From NCBI RefSeq assembly GCF_000422905.1, contig NZ_AUGY01000033.1:17184-81183 (forward strand): a stretch of 64,000 nt of DNA. Direction: 5' to 3'. A program made the translations under genes and the position numbers. A model generated the notes under the pieces. It was given only the letters and a program-made list of their open reading frames with translations, ran no database searches and was not told the origin of the DNA. The DNA is from Paenibacillus alginolyticus DSM 5050 = NBRC 15375 (GTDB lineage: Bacteria; Bacillota; Bacilli; Paenibacillales; NBRC-103111). The stretch's first letter is position 1, and each line of letters begins with the position of its first letter. Positions 24,701 through 32,286 of the stretch are shown here, piece after piece.

Positions 24701-27380
24701 AAATATCACCTGGTACGATTTGAAAAATGACGGTACAGACGCAGAGAACCGAGAGCATAACTTCGGTATTATCGTAAACGAGGAAGATGGACGGGGCGCC
24801 TATACGGCCAAGCCAGCTTTTGCAACTTACGCGGTTCAGACGAGGCAGTTGGCCGGAGCGGAATATATAGGGCAGGAGCAGGTTTATGGCAACGTAAGAA
24901 GCTATCTGTTCCGCAAGAACGGCGAAGATCTGCGCGTTCTATGGTCGCTTACTCCGCAGAAAGTGGTCTTGTCGACGGAAAGCCCTGTGATCGTAACGGA
25001 TTTCACTGGAGAAGAGCAGACGCTTATGCCTTTGAATGGCAAAGTCTATTTAAAGCTTGGCAATCAGATGTTTTATGTGAAGGGCAACATTTCCGGCATT
25101 CAGGCTGGCGGCTTATTCTCTGCAGATGACGTTGTTGCGGCCGTGAACGATCATGTTCGCATACGGGTAAAGCTCGATAATACGGGCAGCACTACAGCGA
25201 TGGAAGCCGAGGTTGAAGTGGCCGGCGTCACGCAGACTGTATCCGTCCCGGCGAACGGGCAGCTTGACGTGCCGATCTCCCTGCCCGTGGTTCCAGAGAT
25301 TGGGAGCCGGACCTATATTGCCAATGTGAAAGTAGACGGCAAGCCCAGCGCTCACTTGCTTGTGAACGCCCGAATCGAGAAGCCGTTCGGCGTGGCGGTC
25401 GAGCCGTATATCGTATCCCTTGGCGATCAGACGGGTCAGTTGAAAATCTCTTATACGAACAATTCTACCGTATCCGGTTATACGCTAACGAGCTTAGATT
25501 GGCAGATGGGCGAGCTTTCCGGCTCGAAAACATATAACGAAGCAATTCCACCTGCTTCCGCGTGGCAGGGCAGCATAGATATTCCGATTCCTGCATACGG
25601 CAAACCTTATGTTTACCAAGTGAAGCTGAAATTTAAAGAAACGGCACCCGTAACGTTGGATGGCTACACCGAGTTCAATCCGATAATCAAGAAAACGGCT
25701 TCCGGCGAACGCTTGCAGGAAGTCCAGGTTCCCGGATACGCTCTGAATCTAATTGAGACGGGCAACAATCGGGTGAGAAGCTGGAAGGGGCCGGATGATT
25801 TAAGCGGCGATTTCTGGTTGAACTGGGATGAGGAGCATTTCTATTTGACCGCCAAGATTAAAGACGACATCCATTATCAGGATCAATGCGGTTCCTCATC
25901 CTGGACCGGCGACGGGATCCAGTTTGCTCTCTTCTCAGGCGTTGCGGGAAAGGAGATACCTGATAAGTACGAGTATGGTTTTGCGGTTTGCCCGAACGGG
26001 CAAACCGTCGTTCACCGCTGGAGCACTCCGCAGGGCGTTGAAGTGGGAGACGTAACGAATGTGGAAGCAAAAGTGATCCGAGATGAAGAAACGAAATATA
26101 CGTATTACTATATTGCCCTTCCGTGGAAAGAGCTTGCTCCAGTCCATCCAAATAAGGGAATGATGAGCTTCAGCTTGTTGTTCAACGAGAACGACGGAGC
26201 AGGCCGGAGAGATTTCTTCGAATGGGGTGGCGGAATCGGCTCTTCGAAAGACTATAAGGAGCTGCGTCCGATGCAGTTTATGAGGGCAACCGTGCAAGAA
26301 GCCGACAAAACCGCGCTGATGAGCGCGATTTCCGGGGCCAGACAGCTTCATGGCGCAGCCGTGGTCGGCAATAAAGCCGGTCAATATCCGGCTTCGGCGA
26401 AAGAAGAGTTTCTAACGGCTATTGAGGCGGCGGAACCGGTGGTGGCCGCTACGGGAGTTTCGCAGGCAGCGGTGGATGCCGCAGTGACGCAGTTGAGTGC
26501 AGCAACGGCTAAATTCAAGGCAGCCGAAATCAAAGAAGATCTGGGTGAAGGCAAGTCTACTTTGACAGGTGTACAGCAGGTGAACCAGGGCCAAAACTTT
26601 AATGTAACGATGGGATTGACTGGCTTTACGCAAAGTGTATACCAGCAAGTGTATGCGCAAGATTTGACTCTTCATTATGATCCAGCGAATTTGCAATTTA
26701 ATTCAGTTACTTCACTGAAAGACGGATTTCAAGTCATCGATCAAAAGGAGGCCGTGCCAGGGCAAGTCCGGATTTTGGTTTCCAGTGTGGGCGCGAACCA
26801 AGGGGTGCTGGCTCAAGGCGACTTGTTGACTATCAAATTTACGGCTAAACCTGTCACTCAGGCAACCTTTACGACAATTTCTGTAAGTAATGTCATTATT
26901 GCCAATGGACAGGGGAATGAACTGCAAGTAGGCGGAGCCTCTCGCGAGATACAAATAAGTACTCCTGGTATACCTGTAGATAAGTCGCTGTTGAATGCGT
27001 TGATCACAAGCGCACAGGCCAAGTACAATACTGCAGTGGAAGGCAATGGGGACGGGCTGTATGCGATTGGCTCCAAAGCGCAATTGCAGTCTGCTATCGA
27101 TGCAGCCACTGCGACAGCAAACAATACGAATGCCACACAGCAGCAGGTAGATAGTGCGAAAGCCGCATTGGAAGCTGCCATTCAAGTGTTTAACACGAAG
27201 AGAATAACGGCAGATGTCAATGGAGATGGAATTATTTCTATTGGAGACTTGGCTATTGTAGCAGGGACTTATGGTAAGCAGCAAGGTCAAGCGGGTTGGA
27301 ATGAGAAAGCGGATATCAATCATGACGGTAAGGTTGATATTGAAGACCTGGCAATTGTGGCCAGAACGATTTTACGATAA
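21723..27380 (+). CDS. Secreted multidomain glycoside hydrolase with cohesin and dockerin
   Basis: An 1885-residue exported enzyme; ATG 21723 follows GGAGGT. Order of parts: signal peptide (1-~34); four tandem beta-sandwich repeats in an A-B-A'-B' pattern (~35-640), probably sugar binding; a clan GH-A catalytic barrel (~740-1040) with acid/base E857 in VWNEYN and nucleophile E959 in LTEMGWH; a beta-rich region; a CBM9-like domain (~1326-1522); a FIVAR-like helical module; a cohesin domain (~1607-1746); a second FIVAR-like module; and a type I dockerin (~1830-1885). Both dockerin calcium loops are intact (DVNGDGIISIGD and DINHDGKVDIED). The next gene encodes a cohesin-SLH anchor, so it is probably held on the cell surface. 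The substrate is unknown; GH39-like is a guess. Confidence 0.88.
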   Translation: MRISRRAIRVWLIMLSVLLVSGGLIPPGGISVSAAASDVIYARLGNDPIFNGLTVLPGDTSTTPQVAVKGGEQSWGTNKSGGVQFMYLNAAPGFFIEGQSQVEVSVDYYDGGTGKFNLMYVKQGAWQEEKYVQLTGSNTWKTHRFYVSDGALITKMRLGLYGPKMGSSQEDVFIKSVTLAKLPDYSTASSVRAVLKSNRTYEGIKVRLGGNEKYAEPIVSYGSREGWSTQISNNYAYMYFDLDSSYGSGKNQKVAVDYFDRGTGKFNLRFTASNGSTESEMVQLTGTNEWKTRVFQPVDADYTTIRLAGSGEDVVIGSIKVSKADDPEPVHEVVTATLGANPVFSGMHMFPGDPQLRDQSGKAEVIGGKDSWRTDKSNSRNFLYMEVTDEEFVSRGDRRVEVTVEYFDGPVGKFALSYLNDTGWHDMKHIRLTGSNSWKKERFIVLQADLRRVMRLGIWSSEMGTTSEKDVNFREVSIRPLDNYSDAQSVKAQLNSDWKYEGINVFPGDNAKNKAPIVVRSEKEGWSTDTANSAKYLYFNVDDTYVYDVDMPIEVELTYLDVGKGTIVTEYDAVNGGFTKVKPIQLTDSGTWKTITISLPHAKFSNRANGTDYRFSYAKASVDTAQDVVISAVTVNKYVPETRDMKIIPTTTGNVFLVGEPISIDLKTVAKQVDWKLENYWGASFGNGSAPVGKDGNLTLPLPSLDKGYYKLQLTAKDGEQIVKNATTSVTVLAPKADLADAPSSFGVATHFGQNWDPILIPLVSRLGVSMVRDELNWGAIEKEKGVYQFPERYDSYMAALKQQRISPFIVLTYNNNLYPGGFHIKDPAGVAGFANYARAVLNHYGDQIKNVEVWNEYNAFGGGASASYYYPLLKETYNAVKELREDVRVIGPAGVTIPYDWIEELFAMGGLNYLDGVSVHPYRFPEIPEGGDLALDKLNKLIAKYNTSGKEIPLWLTEMGWHTKLGGDGVSEDKQAEYLARYNILAISEGVENITWYDLKNDGTDAENREHNFGIIVNEEDGRGAYTAKPAFATYAVQTRQLAGAEYIGQEQVYGNVRSYLFRKNGEDLRVLWSLTPQKVVLSTESPVIVTDFTGEEQTLMPLNGKVYLKLGNQMFYVKGNISGIQAGGLFSADDVVAAVNDHVRIRVKLDNTGSTTAMEAEVEVAGVTQTVSVPANGQLDVPISLPVVPEIGSRTYIANVKVDGKPSAHLLVNARIEKPFGVAVEPYIVSLGDQTGQLKISYTNNSTVSGYTLTSLDWQMGELSGSKTYNEAIPPASAWQGSIDIPIPAYGKPYVYQVKLKFKETAPVTLDGYTEFNPIIKKTASGERLQEVQVPGYALNLIETGNNRVRSWKGPDDLSGDFWLNWDEEHFYLTAKIKDDIHYQDQCGSSSWTGDGIQFALFSGVAGKEIPDKYEYGFAVCPNGQTVVHRWSTPQGVEVGDVTNVEAKVIRDEETKYTYYYIALPWKELAPVHPNKGMMSFSLLFNENDGAGRRDFFEWGGGIGSSKDYKELRPMQFMRATVQEADKTALMSAISGARQLHGAAVVGNKAGQYPASAKEEFLTAIEAAEPVVAATGVSQAAVDAAVTQLSAATAKFKAAEIKEDLGEGKSTLTGVQQVNQGQNFNVTMGLTGFTQSVYQQVYAQDLTLHYDPANLQFNSVTSLKDGFQVIDQKEAVPGQVRILVSSVGANQGVLAQGDLLTIKFTAKPVTQATFTTISVSNVIIANGQGNELQVGGASREIQISTPGIPVDKSLLNALITSAQAKYNTAVEGNGDGLYAIGSKAQLQSAIDAATATANNTNATQQQVDSAKAALEAAIQVFNTKRITADVNGDGIISIGDLAIVAGTYGKQQGQAGWNEKADINHDGKVDIEDLAIVARTILR

Positions 27381-27509
27381 AAAAACACGCATAATGTGTG
27401 CTGGAACGGATTCTTACTCGTATTAGCGAAGATAGGATTGAGGGGGAGAGCTGAATAGGCTCTCTCTCCAATTATTCAGAAATATGTACCGAAAGGGCGT
27501 ACTTCATCG

Positions 27510-28673
27510 ATGTTAAAAAAACTCCTCGTATTCAGTCTGACGTTACTTTTGACTATGTTCTTACTTCCTCAAATCGTTATACATGCAAACTCCGGACCAA
27601 CCTTTTTACTTTCCATCACGAACCAAAGTGTTTCTGAAGGAAATGACTTCCAGGTGACGGTAAGCGGAAAACAATTAAGCGATATGTACGCATATGAGGT
27701 TAATTTAACCTTTGATCCCAGCCATTTGAAGTTTGTAAAGAGCGTTAGCAAAAGTGAAGGCTATACGGTTAATCCGATTGTAAACGGGAATAAGATTCAA
27801 ATCGCGCATACGCAAATAGGCAATAAACCAGGCGAGAACGGGGATGTAACACTGGCTACACTGACATTTCATGCGGTTAATCAGGGTTCGGCCAATATTG
27901 AACTAGACAGTGTGAAACTAATGAATTCGCAATTAGTGCCTAATATTGTTTCGATAAAAAGCAAGCTATCGGTTCTTGTAAAGCGATCGGGTAACAGCGG
28001 CAAACCTGCGGTGGATATATTCAATAGTGATATTGTCAATGTAATAAACTTAGTTCGTTCTATCGAGTCCAAAGTAATGGAAGCCAAGAAGTCTACTGCC
28101 AAGATTGAACTGGCTGACATTGAAGGGCACTGGGCTGAAAAGACCATCGATACGTTCGTGAAACTGCACGTTATCGATGGGTATGAAAATGGAACTTTTC
28201 AACCGGATGGCAAAATTACACGCGCGGAGTTTGCAGTGATGATCTTCCGTGTATTCGATATCAGCGGCGACATGAATCATTCACTTGTTCTGAACGATAT
28301 TGATCGCCATTGGGCTAAAAACGAAATTGAGAAACTTGCTAGCGCAGGGGTGATTGCCGGTTACGGAGACGGAACCTTCCAACCGGACAAAACCATCAGC
28401 CGGGAAGAAATGGTCGTTATGTTGTCCCGAATTGTCAACTTGAGTAAAGCGGACAAGGATACTTCCAAGGGCAACTTTGCCGATATGGCAAGTGCAAGCT
28501 CCTATGCAATGAATCAAATCAAAGATGCAGCAGAGGCAGGCATCATCAGCGGGAAGAATGACGGGATATTCGATCCGCAAGGCAACTCCACACGAGCAGA
28601 GGCACTTACAATCATTCTGAATGCATTGAACCTTGATCCTCAAGTGAAAACGCTCTTGGACAGCTTGAACTAA
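27510..28673 (+). CDS. Cohesin-SLH cell-surface anchor protein
   Basis: A 387-residue exported protein. Signal peptide (1-~27), one cohesin domain (~30-155, with FQVTVSGKQLSDMYAYEVNL and LTFDPSHLKFVKS), a short linker, and three SLH domains (~203-375; each with a DIEGHWA-type start and GTFQPD..ITRAE core) that bind pyruvylated wall polymer. ATG 27510 follows AAAGGGCG, 129 bases after the dockerin enzyme. The architecture equals the single-cohesin surface anchors of clostridial cellulosomes such as OlpA, though sequence closeness to those is not claimed. Confidence 0.9.
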   Translation: MLKKLLVFSLTLLLTMFLLPQIVIHANSGPTFLLSITNQSVSEGNDFQVTVSGKQLSDMYAYEVNLTFDPSHLKFVKSVSKSEGYTVNPIVNGNKIQIAHTQIGNKPGENGDVTLATLTFHAVNQGSANIELDSVKLMNSQLVPNIVSIKSKLSVLVKRSGNSGKPAVDIFNSDIVNVINLVRSIESKVMEAKKSTAKIELADIEGHWAEKTIDTFVKLHVIDGYENGTFQPDGKITRAEFAVMIFRVFDISGDMNHSLVLNDIDRHWAKNEIEKLASAGVIAGYGDGTFQPDKTISREEMVVMLSRIVNLSKADKDTSKGNFADMASASSYAMNQIKDAAEAGIISGKNDGIFDPQGNSTRAEALTIILNALNLDPQVKTLLDSLN

Positions 28674-28907
28674 TCTAAGGCGGATGGTCCCGTAGTCATC
28701 ATTGTTGCTTATGCAGAATTACCCATCAAGCGAGCGACCCGAGTCCAGTTTGGAATGGAAAGCAACAATTCCGATTTAAAATTGTAAATGAGAGATTGAA
28801 GCTGGGTTACTGGAACGAATCGGCACCGTAGTCTGCTAGTTCTATACTACAGCGACAGTTTAGGCGCGCCGCGGCCAGCCCCGGTTAAGGACGCTGAACC
28901 CACCTGG

Positions 28908-28938
28908 GGCCCATGCAACCGCGCATGGGCCTCTCTTT
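28908..28938 (+). terminator. Candidate terminator between the anchor gene and larC
   Basis: GGCCCATGC pairs with GCATGGGCC (9 pairs), followed by TCTCTTT on the plus strand. It could end anchor-gene transcripts; on the minus strand it lacks a T run. Confidence 0.5.
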
Positions 28939-28945
28939 AACCATT

Positions 28946-29788
28946 CTAGTGACTATGATCGTGCTCATGTTTGTGATCATGATGGTCGTGATCATGATCG
29001 TGGTGGTGTGTATGGTCATGATCGTGATCATGATCATGCGTATGCTCGTGGTGATGGTGGTGATCGTGACCATGATAGTGATGATGATCCTCATGTGCGT
29101 GCTCATGATGGTGGTCATGCGCCAAATGCTCGTGCGTGAGCTGCCATTTGCCAATGTACGGATCGATCTGTCCGACGACGATGCCTGCGATAATGCCGGC
29201 CCCTGTCGGCGTTGTCATCTCCATGGCGTATGGTGTAGAAGCAATCGGCACGCCAACCATCATTTCAAGCGTTGCCGGCGCCGGCACTGGGTAAATGCCG
29301 TGGTCGATATGGATCGTGCCGGAACCGAGTGGCACTGGCGAAGCGTAAATACGCTCAATGTGCAAGGAGTCGATGGCCAGCGCTACGCCGACAATATCGA
29401 CGATGGAATCGATGGCGCCTACTTCGTGAAAGTGAACTTTTTCGATGGAGGTGCCATGAATTTTGGCTTCCGCGATCGCGATTTTTTCAAAAATCGCCAA
29501 GCTCAGCGCAGTAGCGCGATCCGAGAATTTCGCTTCGCGAATGACTTTCACGATTTCGGAATAGTGACGGTGATGCTTCGGCGGATGCTCCGGATCGAGC
29601 ACGACGTCTAGCTTCGTCGCGGAGATGCCGCGTTTGATCACGCGCTTCCAGTCCAGCGAGTAGGGCTCGAGTTTGATTTTGGACAACTCATCTTCAATAT
29701 AAGCGCGGTCTGCTCCCGCATCGACTAAGGCGCCAAGCGTCATATCGCCGCTTATGCCCGAGAAGCAGTCCAAGTATAGAATACGCAT
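28946..29788 (-). CDS. larC: LarC-like nickel-pincer cofactor protein, truncated, with His-rich tail
   Basis: LarC inserts nickel into the pyridinium-3,5-bisthiocarboxylate cofactor of lactate racemase and related enzymes. The first ~215 residues match (LYLDCFSGISGDMTLGAL, the EHPPKHHRHYSEI histidine loop, VHFHEVGAIDSIVDIVG, TPTGAGI). After this the usual GYGAG region and the whole LarC2 half are absent. Instead there is a ~65-residue tail that is almost only His, Asp and Glu, then a stop. The 270 bases beyond the stop do not encode LarC2 in any frame. It starts nine bases after larB on the minus strand. Either a split form whose second half lies elsewhere, or a truncated, possibly nickel-storing remnant. 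Confidence 0.75.
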   Translation of the reverse strand: MRILYLDCFSGISGDMTLGALVDAGADRAYIEDELSKIKLEPYSLDWKRVIKRGISATKLDVVLDPEHPPKHHRHYSEIVKVIREAKFSDRATALSLAIFEKIAIAEAKIHGTSIEKVHFHEVGAIDSIVDIVGVALAIDSLHIERIYASPVPLGSGTIHIDHGIYPVPAPATLEMMVGVPIASTPYAMEMTTPTGAGIIAGIVVGQIDPYIGKWQLTHEHLAHDHHHEHAHEDHHHYHGHDHHHHHEHTHDHDHDHDHTHHHDHDHDHHDHKHEHDHSH

Positions 29789-29797
29789 GGTGGTTGA

Positions 29798-30571
29798 TCA
29801 CGCTCGTTTCGACATATTTTTGTTGATGAGACCGGCGTAGTAGCCTGCGCCAAAGCCGTTGTCGATGTTGACAACGGAAATGCCCGGCGAGCAGCTGTTC
29901 AGCATGGACAGCAGCGGGGCGACCCCGCCCAGATGGGCGCCGTAGCCGATGCTCGTCGGCACTGCGACGATCGGCTTCGCCACGAGCCCGCCGACGACGG
30001 AGGCGAGCGCGCCTTCCATGCCGGCTACGACGACAATCGCATTCGCCCCGCGAATGAGCTCCAGCCGGCGGAACAAGCGGTGAATGCCAGCTACGCCCAC
30101 GTCGAAAATACGTTCGACATGGCTGCCCAGGCATTCCGCTGTAAGGGCCACCTCCTCCGCCACGGGGAGGTCGGAGGTGCCTGCGCAGACGACGGCGATA
30201 TAGCCGTCGTGTACTTTCAGCAGCGGGCGCTTGAACCAGGTGAGGGCCCGCGCCGTTTCGTGATAGGTGACCCCTGCCACGTTCGCGACAACCTGAGCGG
30301 CTTTCTCCGCATCTACCCGCGTGGCCAGCACGCGGTCCGTGTGTTCCATCAGCCGCCGGAAGATCGTCTCGATCTGCTCGGCGGTTTTGCCTTCCCCAAA
30401 GATCACCCCCGGGAAGCCTGTCGGCTTCTCGCGCTCGACGTCGAGCTGCGCGAAGCCGAGATCAAGGTTGGCAGGGCCTGCGCTGCCGTCCTTGATAATT
30501 TGCTTTTTGGCTTCTTCAACATCCAAATCGCCCGTTTGGACGAGCTTTAGTATTTTGTCTAAATCCATCAT
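29798..30571 (-). CDS. larB: LarB, nicotinic acid adenine dinucleotide carboxylase
   Basis: First enzyme of nickel-pincer cofactor synthesis: it carboxylates NaAD at C5 of the pyridinium ring and hydrolyses its phosphoanhydride. At 257 residues it appears complete, with an N-terminal helical part and a C-terminal PurE/AIR-carboxylase-like domain (VCAGTSDLPVAEEVALTAE, GMEGALASVVGGL, VPTSIGYGAHLGG). Its ATG overlaps the larE stop codon. It is intact, but both neighbours are truncated and its usual promoter region has been lost. Confidence 0.88.
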   Translation of the reverse strand: MMDLDKILKLVQTGDLDVEEAKKQIIKDGSAGPANLDLGFAQLDVEREKPTGFPGVIFGEGKTAEQIETIFRRLMEHTDRVLATRVDAEKAAQVVANVAGVTYHETARALTWFKRPLLKVHDGYIAVVCAGTSDLPVAEEVALTAECLGSHVERIFDVGVAGIHRLFRRLELIRGANAIVVVAGMEGALASVVGGLVAKPIVAVPTSIGYGAHLGGVAPLLSMLNSCSPGISVVNIDNGFGAGYYAGLINKNMSKRA

Positions 30572-31263
30572 AGGGAAGCTTCTTTCACCTTATCTTTGGT
30601 TTCTTTGGAGAGTACCTCATTCAAGCTGCCTGTGCGGTAGCCTTGCAAGTCGAGCGTGACATATGTGAAGCCAAGCTTGGTAAACTTCTCGTAGATCGCT
30701 TCGCGGTGCTCGACGACTTTCATAATCTCGTCCGGCATGACCTCAATGCGGGCAATCTTATCGTGGTGACGCACACGAACTTGATACAGGCCAAGCTGGG
30801 ACAAGAGAAACTCGCCTTCGTCGAGCTGGTCGATTTTCCATTTTTCAATGATCGTACCGCAGGGAATCCGCGAAGAGAGGCAGGCAAATGAAGGTTTGTC
30901 CCATGTGCTCAGTCCGAGCTCTTTGGAAAGCGCGCGAATCTCGTCCTTCGTCAGGCCGGCTTCTTGCAGCGTACTGCGCACGCCCTGCTCATTCTTTGCT
31001 TGAAGGCCCGGCCGGTAGTCGCCCAGGTCATCCACGTTGGAGCCGTCCAAAATATAAGGATAACCCAGTTCTTTCGCGATATTTTGCAAATGGGAATAAA
31101 GTCCTGTCTTGCAGTGGTAGCATCGATCAGGATTGTTGGCTACGAAATTGGCGTTCTCCAATTCCTTGACCTCTGTTCTATGCAAACGGACGCCGAATTG
31201 CTCCGCCAATTGAACGGCCGCATCAAACTCCCTCGAGGGAAACGTTGCGGTGATGGCGAGGGA
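30568..31263 (-). pseudogene. larE: larE, 5'-truncated
   Basis: LarE is the ATP-dependent sulfur transferase of the nickel-pincer pathway. Similarity begins abruptly at LAITATFPSREFDAA (bases ~31260) and runs to the end, including CYHCKTGLYSHL and FACLSSRIPCGT with the cysteines used for sulfur delivery or an iron-sulfur cluster. The first ~40 residues, including the SGGVDS ATP-binding PP-loop, are missing. An open frame continues upstream to 31431, but that part is simply antisense to an SLH-domain gene. Without the PP-loop the protein cannot adenylate its substrate. Confidence 0.8.
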
Positions 31264-31811
31264 TAAGCGCTTCCGAGATGTCGATGAGCAGCACTGGGCG
31301 TTCCGGACTCTGCAAGCGTTGTCGGCCAAGCACATCATTAATGGGGTAGCGGCTGATCGGTTTGACCCCGAGGGTACGACGACGCGGTCTGAGTTTACAG
31401 CTTTGCTGGTCCGCACACTGGGCTTGGCCAAAGCGCGGACAGCCGCTCCGTTCAGCGACGTACTTGCAGGCGCCTGGTACGCCGAAGATGTAGCGGCCGC
31501 ATATGAGGCGGGCCTTATCGAAGGAGAATCGGTAAGCCTTCGCTCCGGATGAGCGGATTACTCGCGAACAGATGGCAGCGCTGACTGTAAGGGTTTATGA
31601 ATATTTGAATGGCACGGTTGCCACCGGCAGTACGGAGCTTGAGCGTTATGCCGACGCTGACCAAGTCTCGGCTTGGGCTCGTGAAGCTATTATGAAGGCC
31701 GTGGCTGGCGGGTTCATGCAAGGCCAGGCGCCGGATCGCTTCAATCCGCAGGCCGAGGCTACCCGGGCGGAGGCCGCGCAGTTGATCCGTAATCTGCTGC
31801 AGCGCTATTAA
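31262..31811 (+). pseudogene. SLH-domain protein, 5'-truncated and frameshifted
   Basis: Encodes three SLH domains of a lost surface protein: FRDVDEQHWAF.. (from ~31271), FSDVLAGAWYAEDV.., and YADADQVSAWAREAI... The second domain is broken by a frameshift near 31530-31537: one frame ends at 31552, while the continuing frame reads AFAPDERITREQMAAL. The 5' end stops at the same point as the larE truncation on the other strand. No start codon, ribosome site or signal peptide remains. Confidence 0.8.
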
Positions 31812-31834
31812 TTAGGAAGAAGAAGGGATATCTA

Positions 31835-31877
31835 AAAAGCGGCGGAACAGAATGGTTATCCTGTTCCGCCGCTTTTC
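31835..31877 (+). terminator. Terminator of the SLH remnant
   Basis: A perfect 16-base-pair stem (AAAAGCGGCGGAACAG with CTGTTCCGCCGCTTTT) around a 10-base loop. Confidence 0.92.
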
Positions 31878-32286
31878 CGTTCCGGGCATATGGTCCCGGG
31901 GAATCGATCTTCATGATGTAGCTTGGATCTATTCGTATGAGGAGGATGCGAAGATGTTGACTGGATCACGAGGTTTTTCGTTGACAGTTGTTCCTATACA
32001 GACTTTTACGGTATCCTTGGATTTGATTATATCCAATCTGCGGGATTGGTGATTGATTCCAAAGCATTGAAAGAGAATTCGATCAACTGTTCTATTCTTA
32101 TCTACTGCGTGAATAAATATTCAAGGATATATTGGCCTGAAAACTCCAAGCCTAGGCTGGCCACTTCGCAGTACATTTTTTTATACAGTACAAGGAGAGG
32201 GCGAGTAGAATTATATGACGCGGCCAAGCATGATAGTATTGGGAAATTTACCAAGCGAGTAATGGTAAGCTTTAGGTCTGCAAGGT
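31878..32286. other. Non-coding or heavily decayed stretch
   Basis: Short open frames on the plus strand have no ribosome sites and no recognisable domains. It probably contained the promoter and signal-peptide region of the GH42-like gene that follows, now beyond recognition. Confidence 0.4.

Noticed and set aside
28913..29611. Long plus-strand frame rich in Met, Val and Ile
   Set aside because: It is antisense to the His codon run of larC; a CAT/CAC-rich strand reads as ATG/GTG on the other. No ribosome site.
31264..31431. N-terminal extension of larE on the minus strand
   Set aside because: The residues encoded here are antisense to an SLH domain and lack the PP-loop; not a real LarE N-terminus.
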